From Bacillota bacterium (GTDB taxonomy: Bacteria; Bacillota; Sulfobacillia; RBS10-35; JAJYVN01), in NCBI GenBank assembly GCA_021803205.1, contig JAJZMB010000120.1:1-34118 (forward strand): 34,118 bases of DNA, given 5' to 3'. Below are positions 27,038 to 34,118 of the stretch, piece after piece (position 1 is the stretch's first letter; each line of letters begins with the position of its first letter). The translations under genes and the position numbers were made by a program. The notes below the pieces were generated by a model. That model made no database searches, was not told the origin of the DNA, and was given only the letters and a program-made list of their open reading frames with translations.

Positions 27038-27070
27038 TTGACAAGCTTTGCCCACCCTCGTCCGTACACT
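27038..27070 (+). promoter_or_regulatory. Candidate Spo0A-dependent promoter of spoIIE (21-bp spacing)
   Basis: Perfect -35 TTGACA at 27038-27043 and TACACT at 27065-27070 are 21 bases apart, too far for ordinary sigma-A use but the spacing known for Spo0A-activated spoIIE/spoIIG promoters of Bacillus. The -35 lies inside CTTTGACAAG (27036-27045), whose complement CTTGTCAAAG resembles a Spo0A box. The start codon is only 22 bases after the -10, leaving a short leader. Confidence 0.5.
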
Positions 27071-27092
27071 GGACCGGGGGTGGGGCTAACCC

Positions 27093-29405
27093 ATGGAGGC
27101 ACGCCGTGTCCTGGTCGGGCGCGGGCCCGCCTCCCGGGCTGGCGTGTGGCGGCAGCAATCGACCGTGGTGGTGGCCGTCTGGCTCTGTCTCGCAGCGGTC
27201 GTGGGTCGTGGGGCCGCCTTCTCCGGCCTGGTGGGACTTGCGCCCGCGCTCGTCCTTGGGAGTATGAGCCTCTGCGAGGCGGCGTCACGGTGCCGGGAAC
27301 AGTCCGTGTCCGGGGCCACGGGGCTGTCGACCGCCCTGGCCGGTTGGGTGGTGACCGGCGTACGACTCCCTTGGTGGGTGGGTCTGGCCGCAGCGGCCGG
27401 GTTCGCCTCTGCCGGCACCGCGCGCAGCACCGAAGCCGTTGTGATGCTCCTGCTGCTGTTGTCCACCACCGCCGGCAGGGTTGCGCCGACTTGGCGTCCG
27501 GTGTTGGTGGGGGTGCTGTGCGCAGGCTTCGCGCTTCTCGCTCAGCCGGGGTTACCGGTACTGCGCCTGTCCGCTGCCGCAGTGTTGCAGGCCGGGCTTG
27601 GTGCCGCGATGGCTGCTTCGGCGGTTCGGGCGGTGGCAGAGGCGTCCCATGTGGAGCCACAGGGCCAGGGCCCTTGGGGCGTCGTGGCCGGCGCTTGGCT
27701 GGCGGGAGCGTGCGGCGCTGCGGCGGGTGACGTCGGTGGTGGGGCGGTGTCGTCCGCCCTGGTCGCCGGCTTCACGATCTGGGTCGCCGACGGTCCGGGG
27801 TTGGGCGCCTTGGTGGGCGCAGTGGCCGGACTTGTGTGCCTACCGGCCTATCCCGCCGGAGCATTTGCCCCTGCTGCCGCGGCTGTGGCCGGAGCGGCTG
27901 CTGGCCTGTGCCGACCGTACCGGGCGCGCCTGGCGCCGGTCTCCTATGCTGCGGCAACCCTGGCGCTAGGAGCGATTTCTGTTCCCCCAGATTGGTCGTG
28001 GTGTCTGGGGGCCACCGCGGCCTCAGCGGCGTGGCTGGCAGCCGGAAGCTGGGTTCTCCGCCCCTTTGTGGGCCGGCATCCGGACACGGTGCCCATGGCG
28101 ACCCCTGTCTACCGCCCATCCGTGGAAGACAGGCTCCGGATTGCGGCTGCCACATGCCTGGAGCTCTCCCGGGGCTTGGCGGAAGTGCCACTGGACGGTG
28201 GCGGCGACCAGGCGGACGAGCGCGGACTGCGCATCGCTGAAGAGGTGTGTCCCGGTTGTCCCGCTCTCACCGCTTGTTGGGTGCGCAAACTGCCGCGCGC
28301 CCGCCGCATGGTGGCCGGACTATGGAAGCAAGCGCACGCGGCGCCGGTATCCTGGCAGGATGTCGGCGGACCGGATACTATCTTCTGTTTTCGCCCACGC
28401 GAGATGGCGGAGGCGGCAAATCGGCATGCTGCTCTCAGCCGGCAACGCGATGACTTTGCGCGTCTGATGGAAGCCAGCCGGCGTTCGGCGATCACTCCGC
28501 TTATCGGCATCGGTCGTGTTCTGGCCGACATTGCGGAGGAGGTGGCGGCCGCCGGTGAGCCGTTGCGGCAACGTACCGGGCCCGCGCCGCGATCTGCGGA
28601 CCCGCTGGAGGAACGGTGGTCGGCAGAGCCGCTGGACGGCCGCCTGGGCTTCGAGGCGGCCGCAGCCATCCTGCCCCGCCCAGGCGGGGTGGTCAGCGGT
28701 GACAGCCTGCGCTGCCGCGTATTGCCCGGCGACCGAATCGCCTTACTGCTGAGCGACGGAATGGGTTCAGGCGGCCCGGCGGCCGTGACTTCGGCCGCGG
28801 CCGTGGAGCATTTGCTGGCGTGCCTGGCCTCCGGCGTAGGGGTGGAGCGGGCTCTGGCCAAAACCAACGAGCATATTTTGACAGATTCCGCCATAGAGCG
28901 CTTTGCCACCGTCGAATTGGCCGTGGTCCACTTGCGCGGGGGGCTCCTGGAGTGGTACGGCATGGGGTGTCCGCCGGGTTTCCTCTTGCATTCGCGGGGT
29001 GTGCGCGAGTGGGGGGGCGGTGGATTGCCCGCCGGCATTTTGGCGGTGCCGGAGATTCGTTCGGGAAAGGCGCGCCTCCGTGCCGGAGATGTCCTCGTTC
29101 TAGTCAGCGACGGCATCCTGGACCGGTACAGCGGCAACAGCCCTGCAGGGCCGCTCGCCAGCCGTGCGCGCTGGGCGGCCGATTGGCTCCGCTCATGGCG
29201 CTTGCGTCCCGGCGGTGCCAGGGAGATGGCGGCGGGCCTGTTGGCGGCCGCGCGGGCTCGTGCGGTGGCCGACCATGACGATCTGGCCGTGCTGACGTGC
29301 CGATTGTGGAGCGGTGCCGACGGCGGTGGGGGGAAGGCTTACGGCGGCGCTACCGGCATTGGTGGAGCGGGCGGTACGGGAGTTCCGCCTCTGGCAGGCC
29401 GGTGA
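27093..29405 (+). CDS. spoIIE: SpoIIE, sporulation phosphatase
   Basis: Membrane PP2C-type serine phosphatase that dephosphorylates SpoIIAA to activate sigma-F in the forespore and localises to the polar septum. 770 aa. N-terminal ~330 residues form about ten hydrophobic segments; the middle has the family signature CPGCPALTACW; the C-terminal PPM domain from about residue 518 keeps the metal-binding acids in VSGDS, LLSDGMGSG (Asp555), LVSDGILD (Asp673) and ADHDDLAV (Asp729-Asp730). ATG at 27093 follows GGGGGTGGGG. After the catalytic domain comes a Gly-rich 30-residue tail that is encoded by DNA shared with tilS in another frame. Confidence 0.95.
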   Translation: MEARRVLVGRGPASRAGVWRQQSTVVVAVWLCLAAVVGRGAAFSGLVGLAPALVLGSMSLCEAASRCREQSVSGATGLSTALAGWVVTGVRLPWWVGLAAAAGFASAGTARSTEAVVMLLLLLSTTAGRVAPTWRPVLVGVLCAGFALLAQPGLPVLRLSAAAVLQAGLGAAMAASAVRAVAEASHVEPQGQGPWGVVAGAWLAGACGAAAGDVGGGAVSSALVAGFTIWVADGPGLGALVGAVAGLVCLPAYPAGAFAPAAAAVAGAAAGLCRPYRARLAPVSYAAATLALGAISVPPDWSWCLGATAASAAWLAAGSWVLRPFVGRHPDTVPMATPVYRPSVEDRLRIAAATCLELSRGLAEVPLDGGGDQADERGLRIAEEVCPGCPALTACWVRKLPRARRMVAGLWKQAHAAPVSWQDVGGPDTIFCFRPREMAEAANRHAALSRQRDDFARLMEASRRSAITPLIGIGRVLADIAEEVAAAGEPLRQRTGPAPRSADPLEERWSAEPLDGRLGFEAAAAILPRPGGVVSGDSLRCRVLPGDRIALLLSDGMGSGGPAAVTSAAAVEHLLACLASGVGVERALAKTNEHILTDSAIERFATVELAVVHLRGGLLEWYGMGCPPGFLLHSRGVREWGGGGLPAGILAVPEIRSGKARLRAGDVLVLVSDGILDRYSGNSPAGPLASRARWAADWLRSWRLRPGGAREMAAGLLAAARARAVADHDDLAVLTCRLWSGADGGGGKAYGGATGIGGAGGTGVPPLAGR

Positions 29406-30783
29406 CCCGGTAGTTGTCGGCGTCTCCGGGGGTGCCGACTCCTCAGCTCTGCTGGACGTCATGGCGGCCCTGCCACCCGCAACCCGCCCGCGCATCGTGG
29501 CGGCGCACTTTGATCATGCCATGCGCGGCCCCAGCGCGGCGGCGCGCGATGCCCGCGCCGTGCGGGACCTGTGTAAACGGACTGGCGTTCGGCTGGTCAA
29601 GGGGACGGCCGAGACGGCCGGCAGTCATGCACCTACCGGGTCGCCCGAGGCCGTCGCGCGCCAGAGACGTTACGCTTTTTTGGCGGCCGTGGCGGCCGCC
29701 GAAGGGGCCGTGGTGGTGGCCGTGGGCCATCACCGTGACGACCGCGTAGAAACCGTACTCTTGCGCCTTCTCCGCGGTAGCGGCGCCCGCGGCCTGGCTG
29801 GCATGCGCCCGAATCGGCGTCTGGTCGGACCGGGCGGTTTTGTCGGCGTCCTTGTCCGTCCCCTCTGGTGGGTCGGGCGGGCGCAGATTCAAAAGTACTT
29901 GGGAGAGCGGGGCCTCCCATGGGCGGAGGATGAAACCAACCGCGATCTCTCCCGGCCACGCAACCTGTTGCGCCACGTCGTCCTTCCGGTGCTGGATGCG
30001 GGTCTGGGTCCGGGCTTTCGCACGGCGCTGCTGCGCAGCGCGGACAATCTCGCCGAGGAGGACGCCGCCTTGCGGGCATGGGCGGATCGTGTCGCCGCTA
30101 CGTGCCTGCGCAACGGTGGAATCGATGTCGACCCCGCCTGGAAGGCCGTTCCTCAGCCGGTGCAGCAGCGAGTGGTGCAGCGATGGTGGAGTGAGGCCAC
30201 CGGAAGCTCCGGCCTCCACCGGCAGCATGTGGAGCGCTTGTTGGCGCTGGGTCCGGCGGGGTGCATCGATCTGCCAGGCGGTCGGCGGGCGACCGTCAGT
30301 GCCGGACGCTTGCACCTCGCGCCGAGCGCCGGCGGGCTCGCAGACGGACTCGGGCCCGACATTGTTCTCCAGCCCCCGGGGGTTGTCTCCGTTCCCGGGC
30401 TCGGGCGGATGTCCGCATTGCTCAAGGTGTGGCCGGATCCCGCCCTGGCCGCGGCGCTGCAATCGCGCGGTCCCGGGGCCGCCGTGGGGGACGCCGCTAC
30501 CGTGCGCTTCCCGCTGCGGCTCCGCCCGCCGCGGCCGGGGGAACGGCTGGCGTTGCTGGGCGCATCTGGTCGGCGAGAGGTCCGCGACTGTCTCCGGGGG
30601 GCCGGTATTCCGCCGAACGGGCGCCGCGCCCCGCGGATCGTTGTGGACGCCCGAGGTGCGCCACTATGGATTGCCGGGATCAGACAGTCGGCGGCGTTCA
30701 CCCTGGGTCCCGCGACCCGGCGGGCGCTGGTGCTGGACCTGGAGACGGACGACGGCCCCGACGGCCCAGATTCGTTGTCTTGA
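29314..30783 (+). CDS. tilS: tRNA(Ile)-lysidine synthase
   Basis: Modifies C34 of the tRNA-Ile that reads AUA to lysidine, using ATP and lysine. 489 aa. PP-loop VSGGADS with Ser38-Ser43, then AAHFDHAMRG and GHHRDDRVETVLLRLLRGSG, all typical of the catalytic half; middle and C-terminal TilS substrate-binding parts follow (RNLLRHVVLPVL; LRPPRPGERL). GTG at 29314 lies 92 bases inside spoIIE, with a weak GGAG site; later GTG codons (29326, 29362) are alternatives. hpt, usually between tilS and ftsH, is missing. Confidence 0.93.
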   Translation: MPTAVGGRLTAALPALVERAVREFRLWQAGDPVVVGVSGGADSSALLDVMAALPPATRPRIVAAHFDHAMRGPSAAARDARAVRDLCKRTGVRLVKGTAETAGSHAPTGSPEAVARQRRYAFLAAVAAAEGAVVVAVGHHRDDRVETVLLRLLRGSGARGLAGMRPNRRLVGPGGFVGVLVRPLWWVGRAQIQKYLGERGLPWAEDETNRDLSRPRNLLRHVVLPVLDAGLGPGFRTALLRSADNLAEEDAALRAWADRVAATCLRNGGIDVDPAWKAVPQPVQQRVVQRWWSEATGSSGLHRQHVERLLALGPAGCIDLPGGRRATVSAGRLHLAPSAGGLADGLGPDIVLQPPGVVSVPGLGRMSALLKVWPDPALAAALQSRGPGAAVGDAATVRFPLRLRPPRPGERLALLGASGRREVRDCLRGAGIPPNGRRAPRIVVDARGAPLWIAGIRQSAAFTLGPATRRALVLDLETDDGPDGPDSLS

Positions 30784-30803
30784 AGCAGGTCCTATGCTAC
30801 ACT
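30775..30803 (+). promoter_or_regulatory. Sigma-A promoter of ftsH
   Basis: TTGTCT at 30775-30780, 17-base spacer, TACACT at 30798-30803; overlaps the tilS stop and leaves a leader of about 30 bases before ftsH. Confidence 0.65.
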
Positions 30804-30839
30804 CTCCTGAGCCGTCGGGGCCGGTGCTGAGGGGGACTA

Positions 30840-32663
30840 ATGTTGCCGCGCTTCAGCGCTTTTCGCACCGTGGCCTTCTGGATGGTCATGTTGCTCCTCA
30901 TCATTGTCCTCGCGACAGTGCTTAATAATCGCGGTCAAAATTACCAGACTCTCTCGTGGACAGCCTTCTACCAGAACCTTGAGAATCACAGTATTAAAAC
31001 CGTCAAGGTGGCACCCGATCAGCAGCACATCACCGGTACCCTGACCGACGGCAAGGCCTATGAAGCGATCATCCCCGCGGGAGACCTGGCCGATCTGCAG
31101 TTCGCGCGAGCCCAAGGCGCGGACGTTACAGTGGCGGCGAGCAACCAGAATGCATGGTATGGCGCGTTGCTGACGACGGTGTTGCCACTCGTGATACTCG
31201 TAGCGGTGTTCATTTTCATCATGCAACAGACCCAAGGCGGCGGCAATCGCGTCATGCAGTTCGGACGAAGCCGCGCCCGGTTGCATAGCGACGATCCTAA
31301 AAAGCGCGTGACATTCGATGATGTGGCCGGCGTTGAGGAAGTTAAGGAAGAGTTGGCGGAGATCGTCGATTTCCTGAAACACCCCAAACGCTACTTGGCC
31401 CTGGGGGCCCGGATCCCTAAGGGCGTGCTGCTGTATGGGGAGCCGGGTACGGGCAAGACCTTGGTCGCTAGGGCGGTCGCCGGGGAAGCCGGCGTCCCGT
31501 TCTTCAGTATCAGCGGTTCCGACTTTGTGGAAATGTTCGTAGGCGTCGGCGCCTCCCGCGTACGCGATCTGTTCGAGCAGGCCAAGAAGAATTCGCCCTG
31601 CATCGTCTTTATCGATGAAATCGATGCGGTAGGCAGGCAGCGCGGGGCGGGATACGGCGGGGGACACGACGAGCGGGAACAGACGCTGAACCAACTCCTT
31701 GTGGAGATGGACGGCTTCTCGACGAACGAAGGCATCATCATTATGGCGGCAACCAATCGGCCGGACGTTCTGGATCCTGCCCTCCTCCGACCGGGCAGGT
31801 TCGATCGGCAGATCCATATCGACCGCCCGGACCTCAAGGGTCGTGAGGCTATCATCGCGGTGCACACGCGGGGTAAACCCTTGGAGGAGTCCATCGATCT
31901 GAACCTGCTGGCCCGGCGTACCCCGGGTTTTACCGGGGCGGACTTGGAGAACATGATCAACGAGGGCGCGTTGCTCGCGGCACGCCGGCGCAAGAAGCGA
32001 ATCGGCAACGAAGAACTGGAAGAGGCGATCGACCGGATCATCGGCGGCGGCCCGCAGAAGAAGAGCCGCGTCATCAGTGACAAGGAAAAGCCGGTAGTCG
32101 CGTATCACGAGGCGGGACACGCGTTGTTGGGTAAGTTGCTGGCCCACACCGATCCGCCTCATAAGGTGACGATCATCCCGCAGGGTCCTGCGCTCGGGGT
32201 CACGATCTCAATCCCGACCGAGGATCGTTACCTCGTGTCACGGCAGGAAATTCTGGATCGGGTGGTCCAAGCGCTGGGCGGGCGTGCGGCGGAGCAATTG
32301 GTCTTCGGGGAGATCACGTCCGGCGCAAGCAACGATCTCGAAGTGGTAACCAAGATGGTGCGGCGCATGATCACCGAGTATGGGATGAGTCAGGATCTCG
32401 GACCAATGACCTTCGGTAACCGCATTGACAATCCGTTTCTCGGGCGCGACCTCTCCCGTGACCGCTCGTTTTCTGAAGAGGTGGCCTCTCACATTGACCG
32501 GGAAATCAATCGTGTAGTTACGGAAAGCTACGATCGGGCGCTGACGCTGCTGCGTGAAAATAGGGATAAGTTGGACGATATCGCTCACCGGTTGTTGGAT
32601 AAGGAGACCGTGAGCGCAGACGAATTGACGGAAATCGTCGATGGAAAGCCTGCCGCTGTGTAG
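30840..32663 (+). CDS. ftsH: FtsH, membrane ATP-dependent zinc metalloprotease
   Basis: Degrades membrane and regulatory proteins. 607 aa. Transmembrane segments at about 11-28 and 109-128 enclose the short extracytoplasmic domain. AAA+ module: Walker A GEPGTGKT (Lys206), pore motif MFVGVG, Walker B IVFIDEID, second region of homology [20 protein letters not shown]. Protease zinc site HEAGH at 423-427 and third ligand region TSGASNDLE. The usual GYT(M/L)..P.EDRY segment is [15 protein letters not shown] at 30840 follows GAGGGGG. Own promoter and terminator make it a single-gene unit. Confidence 0.97.
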   Translation: MLPRFSAFRTVAFWMVMLLLIIVLATVLNNRGQNYQTLSWTAFYQNLENHSIKTVKVAPDQQHITGTLTDGKAYEAIIPAGDLADLQFARAQGADVTVAASNQNAWYGALLTTVLPLVILVAVFIFIMQQTQGGGNRVMQFGRSRARLHSDDPKKRVTFDDVAGVEEVKEELAEIVDFLKHPKRYLALGARIPKGVLLYGEPGTGKTLVARAVAGEAGVPFFSISGSDFVEMFVGVGASRVRDLFEQAKKNSPCIVFIDEIDAVGRQRGAGYGGGHDEREQTLNQLLVEMDGFSTNEGIIIMAATNRPDVLDPALLRPGRFDRQIHIDRPDLKGREAIIAVHTRGKPLEESIDLNLLARRTPGFTGADLENMINEGALLAARRRKKRIGNEELEEAIDRIIGGGPQKKSRVISDKEKPVVAYHEAGHALLGKLLAHTDPPHKVTIIPQGPALGVTISIPTEDRYLVSRQEILDRVVQALGGRAAEQLVFGEITSGASNDLEVVTKMVRRMITEYGMSQDLGPMTFGNRIDNPFLGRDLSRDRSFSEEVASHIDREINRVVTESYDRALTLLRENRDKLDDIAHRLLDKETVSADELTEIVDGKPAAV

Positions 32664-32739
32664 ATGGCGTGAGCGGGAGTCCCTGTTTGAGGCGGTGATG
32701 GCTGAGCACGGGCCGCCGAGTGTCTGCGGGCAACAATCG

Positions 32740-32783
32740 GGGGCGGAGCAGAGCCGATCAGGGCGCTCCGCCCCTTGTGTTCT
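32740..32783 (+). terminator. Terminator after ftsH
   Basis: Perfect 10-bp inverted repeat GGGGCGGAGC (32740-32749) / GCTCCGCCCC (32765-32774), 15-base loop, followed by the T-rich TTGTGTTCT. Confidence 0.75.
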
Positions 32784-32825
32784 CCGGGCCCCGGAATGCC
32801 GCGCGGAGTGGGAGGGCACAGCTGG

Positions 32826-33929
32826 GTGGCAGCCTCGGATGCGGATCTGAGCCGGCGAAGGGCGCAACTGCGAACGCGATTGGAGCGGCGTAATCTGGCC
32901 GCATGGATGATGGTGCCAGGTCCTAATCTTCAATACCTGACCGGCCTGGAGGTGGCAGCGAGCGAGCGTCTCTTTCTGGTGGTGGAGACGGCAGATTCCG
33001 GGGCGTTCGCTGTTGTTCCTCATTTTGAAGCAGAGCGGGTGAGTTCGAGCCTGAAGGCGATTTCGGGCATGAGACTATTTACATACCGGGACGAGACGGG
33101 CCCGAGTCCGTCACTGGCGCGGGCCCTTGGCGCTATCAGCACACGGCCGGCGGTTCTGGGGGCGGAGTTCGGGGTGATGCGGCTGTTTGAACGCGCCGCA
33201 GTCGAAGGGGCGGTGCCCCGGGCCCGTTGGCAGCCGTTCGATGCCGAAATTGCATTTCTCCGCCAGGTGAAGGACACGACGGAAACGGCGGCGCTTCAGC
33301 ACGCCGCGGCGATTGCGCGGGAGGCTGCCGAAGCCGGGATCGCTGCGGCGGTGCCCGGAAACTCGGAACTCGGCGTCGCCGCGGCCTGTGCGGCGGTCCT
33401 CGCGGCACGGAATTCTCACTCGCCGTTCGGTATCCTGGTGGCGTCCGGCCCGCGCTCGGCCGATCCCCATTCTGGTGCGGGAGACCGGTGCCTGCAGGCG
33501 GGTGACCTGGTATGGATCGATGTGGGAGCGGTCGTCTCCGGATACTGCGGCGACGTGACGCGCACTGTGGCGGTGGGAGAAGTGGATGCGGAACTGCTGC
33601 GCGCGGTCAACGTTGTTGCCGAGGCGCAGCGACAGGCGATCGCTGCCGTGCGCCCCGGAGTGACTGCGGCGGCGATTGATGCGGTTGCGCGCTCCGTCAT
33701 TGCCTCGGCCGGGTTCGCGGAGTACTTCACGCACCGCACCGGACATGGCTTGGGCCTGCAGGCGCACGAAGCGCCGTATATTGTCGACGGCAACGAGGAA
33801 CCCCTCCGCCCGGGTATGGTTTTCACGGTTGAACCTGGAGTATATCTGCCGGGCCGGGGTGGAGCGCGGATCGAGGACGATGTCCTGGTGACGGACGACG
33901 GAGCGGATGTGTTGACCAGAGGCGTGTAA
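32826..33929 (+). CDS. M24 family aminopeptidase (Xaa-Pro type)
   Basis: Metal-dependent peptidase of the pita-bread fold, Xaa-Pro aminopeptidase/dipeptidase type. 367 aa from GTG at 32826, 9 bases after GGGAGGG; upstream frame is open but would run into the ftsH terminator. N-terminal creatinase-like domain with PGPNLQYLTGLE. All five metal ligands are present: Asp232 (DVGAVVSG), Asp243 (GDVTRT), His307 (HRTGHGLGL), Glu336 (TVEPGVY) and Glu350 (RIEDDV). Exact substrate not determinable. Follows the ftsH terminator, so probably independently transcribed. Confidence 0.92.
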   Translation: MAASDADLSRRRAQLRTRLERRNLAAWMMVPGPNLQYLTGLEVAASERLFLVVETADSGAFAVVPHFEAERVSSSLKAISGMRLFTYRDETGPSPSLARALGAISTRPAVLGAEFGVMRLFERAAVEGAVPRARWQPFDAEIAFLRQVKDTTETAALQHAAAIAREAAEAGIAAAVPGNSELGVAAACAAVLAARNSHSPFGILVASGPRSADPHSGAGDRCLQAGDLVWIDVGAVVSGYCGDVTRTVAVGEVDAELLRAVNVVAEAQRQAIAAVRPGVTAAAIDAVARSVIASAGFAEYFTHRTGHGLGLQAHEAPYIVDGNEEPLRPGMVFTVEPGVYLPGRGGARIEDDVLVTDDGADVLTRGV

Positions 33930-33959
33930 GGAGTCGCCCTGAAACAACTTTTCCTCGGG

Positions 33960-33987
33960 CGTGGCGCGCGGGAGTCGTGGCGCCACG
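33960..33987 (+). terminator. Hairpin after the peptidase gene, no T run
   Basis: Inverted repeat CGTGGCGC / GCGCCACG with a 12-base loop, 30 bases after the stop. Possible weak terminator; no T tract follows. Confidence 0.3.
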
Positions 33988-34029
33988 CGTCGCTAGTGGC
34001 GCGTCCATCAAGTCCCGACTGGTCTTGAG

Positions 34030-34039
34030 CAAACGTTTG
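34030..34039. promoter_or_regulatory. 10-bp palindrome resembling a LacI-family operator
   Basis: CAAACGTTTG is a perfect palindrome with the central CG typical of LacI/GalR-family binding sites. It stands in AT-richer sequence near the right edge, so it may belong to the promoter of a gene beyond the window. Chance is possible. Confidence 0.3.
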
Positions 34040-34118
34040 TGGTAGGCGCATGAGGGAACGGCTGGTTGGGGCCGGGAGGGTGGGAGAGCGGCCGCGGAGG
34101 TCCGGGGGCGGATGATCG

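Overview
This window is a high-GC, gene-dense bacterial chromosome segment. Most likely it comes from a deep-branching, endospore-forming Bacillota (Firmicutes) lineage of the Symbiobacterium/Thermaerobacter kind. The evidence is the ctsR-mcsA-mcsB-clpC stress operon, sporulation genes (sigH, spoIIE), the AddAB recombination nuclease, a T-box leader, sigma-A promoters and strong GGAGG ribosome sites with many GTG/TTG starts. The exact taxon cannot be read from the sequence alone. I see no phage, insertion sequence, CRISPR array or defence island; the content is housekeeping genes with unusual details.

Layout. 1-7772 (minus strand): addB-addA and a short-chain dehydrogenase cut by the left edge, in one tightly packed operon. 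8284-9621 (plus): a fold-type I PLP aminotransferase-like gene whose catalytic lysine codon reads asparagine. 9779-16992 (plus): a sigma-A promoter with a CtsR operator, then ctsR, mcsA, mcsB, clpC (protein-arginine phosphorylation and Clp proteolysis), a fused moaD-moaE (molybdopterin synthase) and radA. 17460-17861 (minus): a small Cys-containing protein of unknown function behind a perfect-consensus promoter. 18204-21081 (plus): carD, a PIN/TRAM membrane protein and a fused ispDF. 21444-25031 (plus): a cysteine T-box leader, then cysE, cysS and rlmB. 25113-25966: sigH with its own promoter. 26023-26441: a tRNA operon (Thr-Tyr-fMet-Thr) closed by a strong terminator. 27038-30783: spoIIE behind a promoter with the 21-bp spacing and Spo0A-like box known from sporulation promoters, overlapping tilS. 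30775-32783: ftsH with its own promoter and terminator. 32826-33929: an M24 aminopeptidase. The right-hand 190 bp hold no complete gene.

How it fits together. CtsR represses its own operon under normal conditions; McsA/McsB mark proteins and ClpC unfolds them for ClpP. The T-box would couple serine acetylation (CysE) and Cys-tRNA charging (CysS) to the level of uncharged tRNA-Cys. SigH and SpoIIE belong to early sporulation. Compared with the Bacillus subtilis arrangement, disA (after radA), mrnC and yacP (around rlmB) and hpt (between tilS and ftsH) are missing from their usual places, and the spoIIE-tilS-ftsH block follows the sigH/tRNA block.

Most notable: the Lys-to-Asn change in the aminotransferase active site, the cysteine T-box, the putative Spo0A-type spoIIE promoter, the MoaD-MoaE fusion, and the perfect promoter in front of an uncharacterised minus-strand gene. 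I did not find a convincing wholly new multi-gene system.
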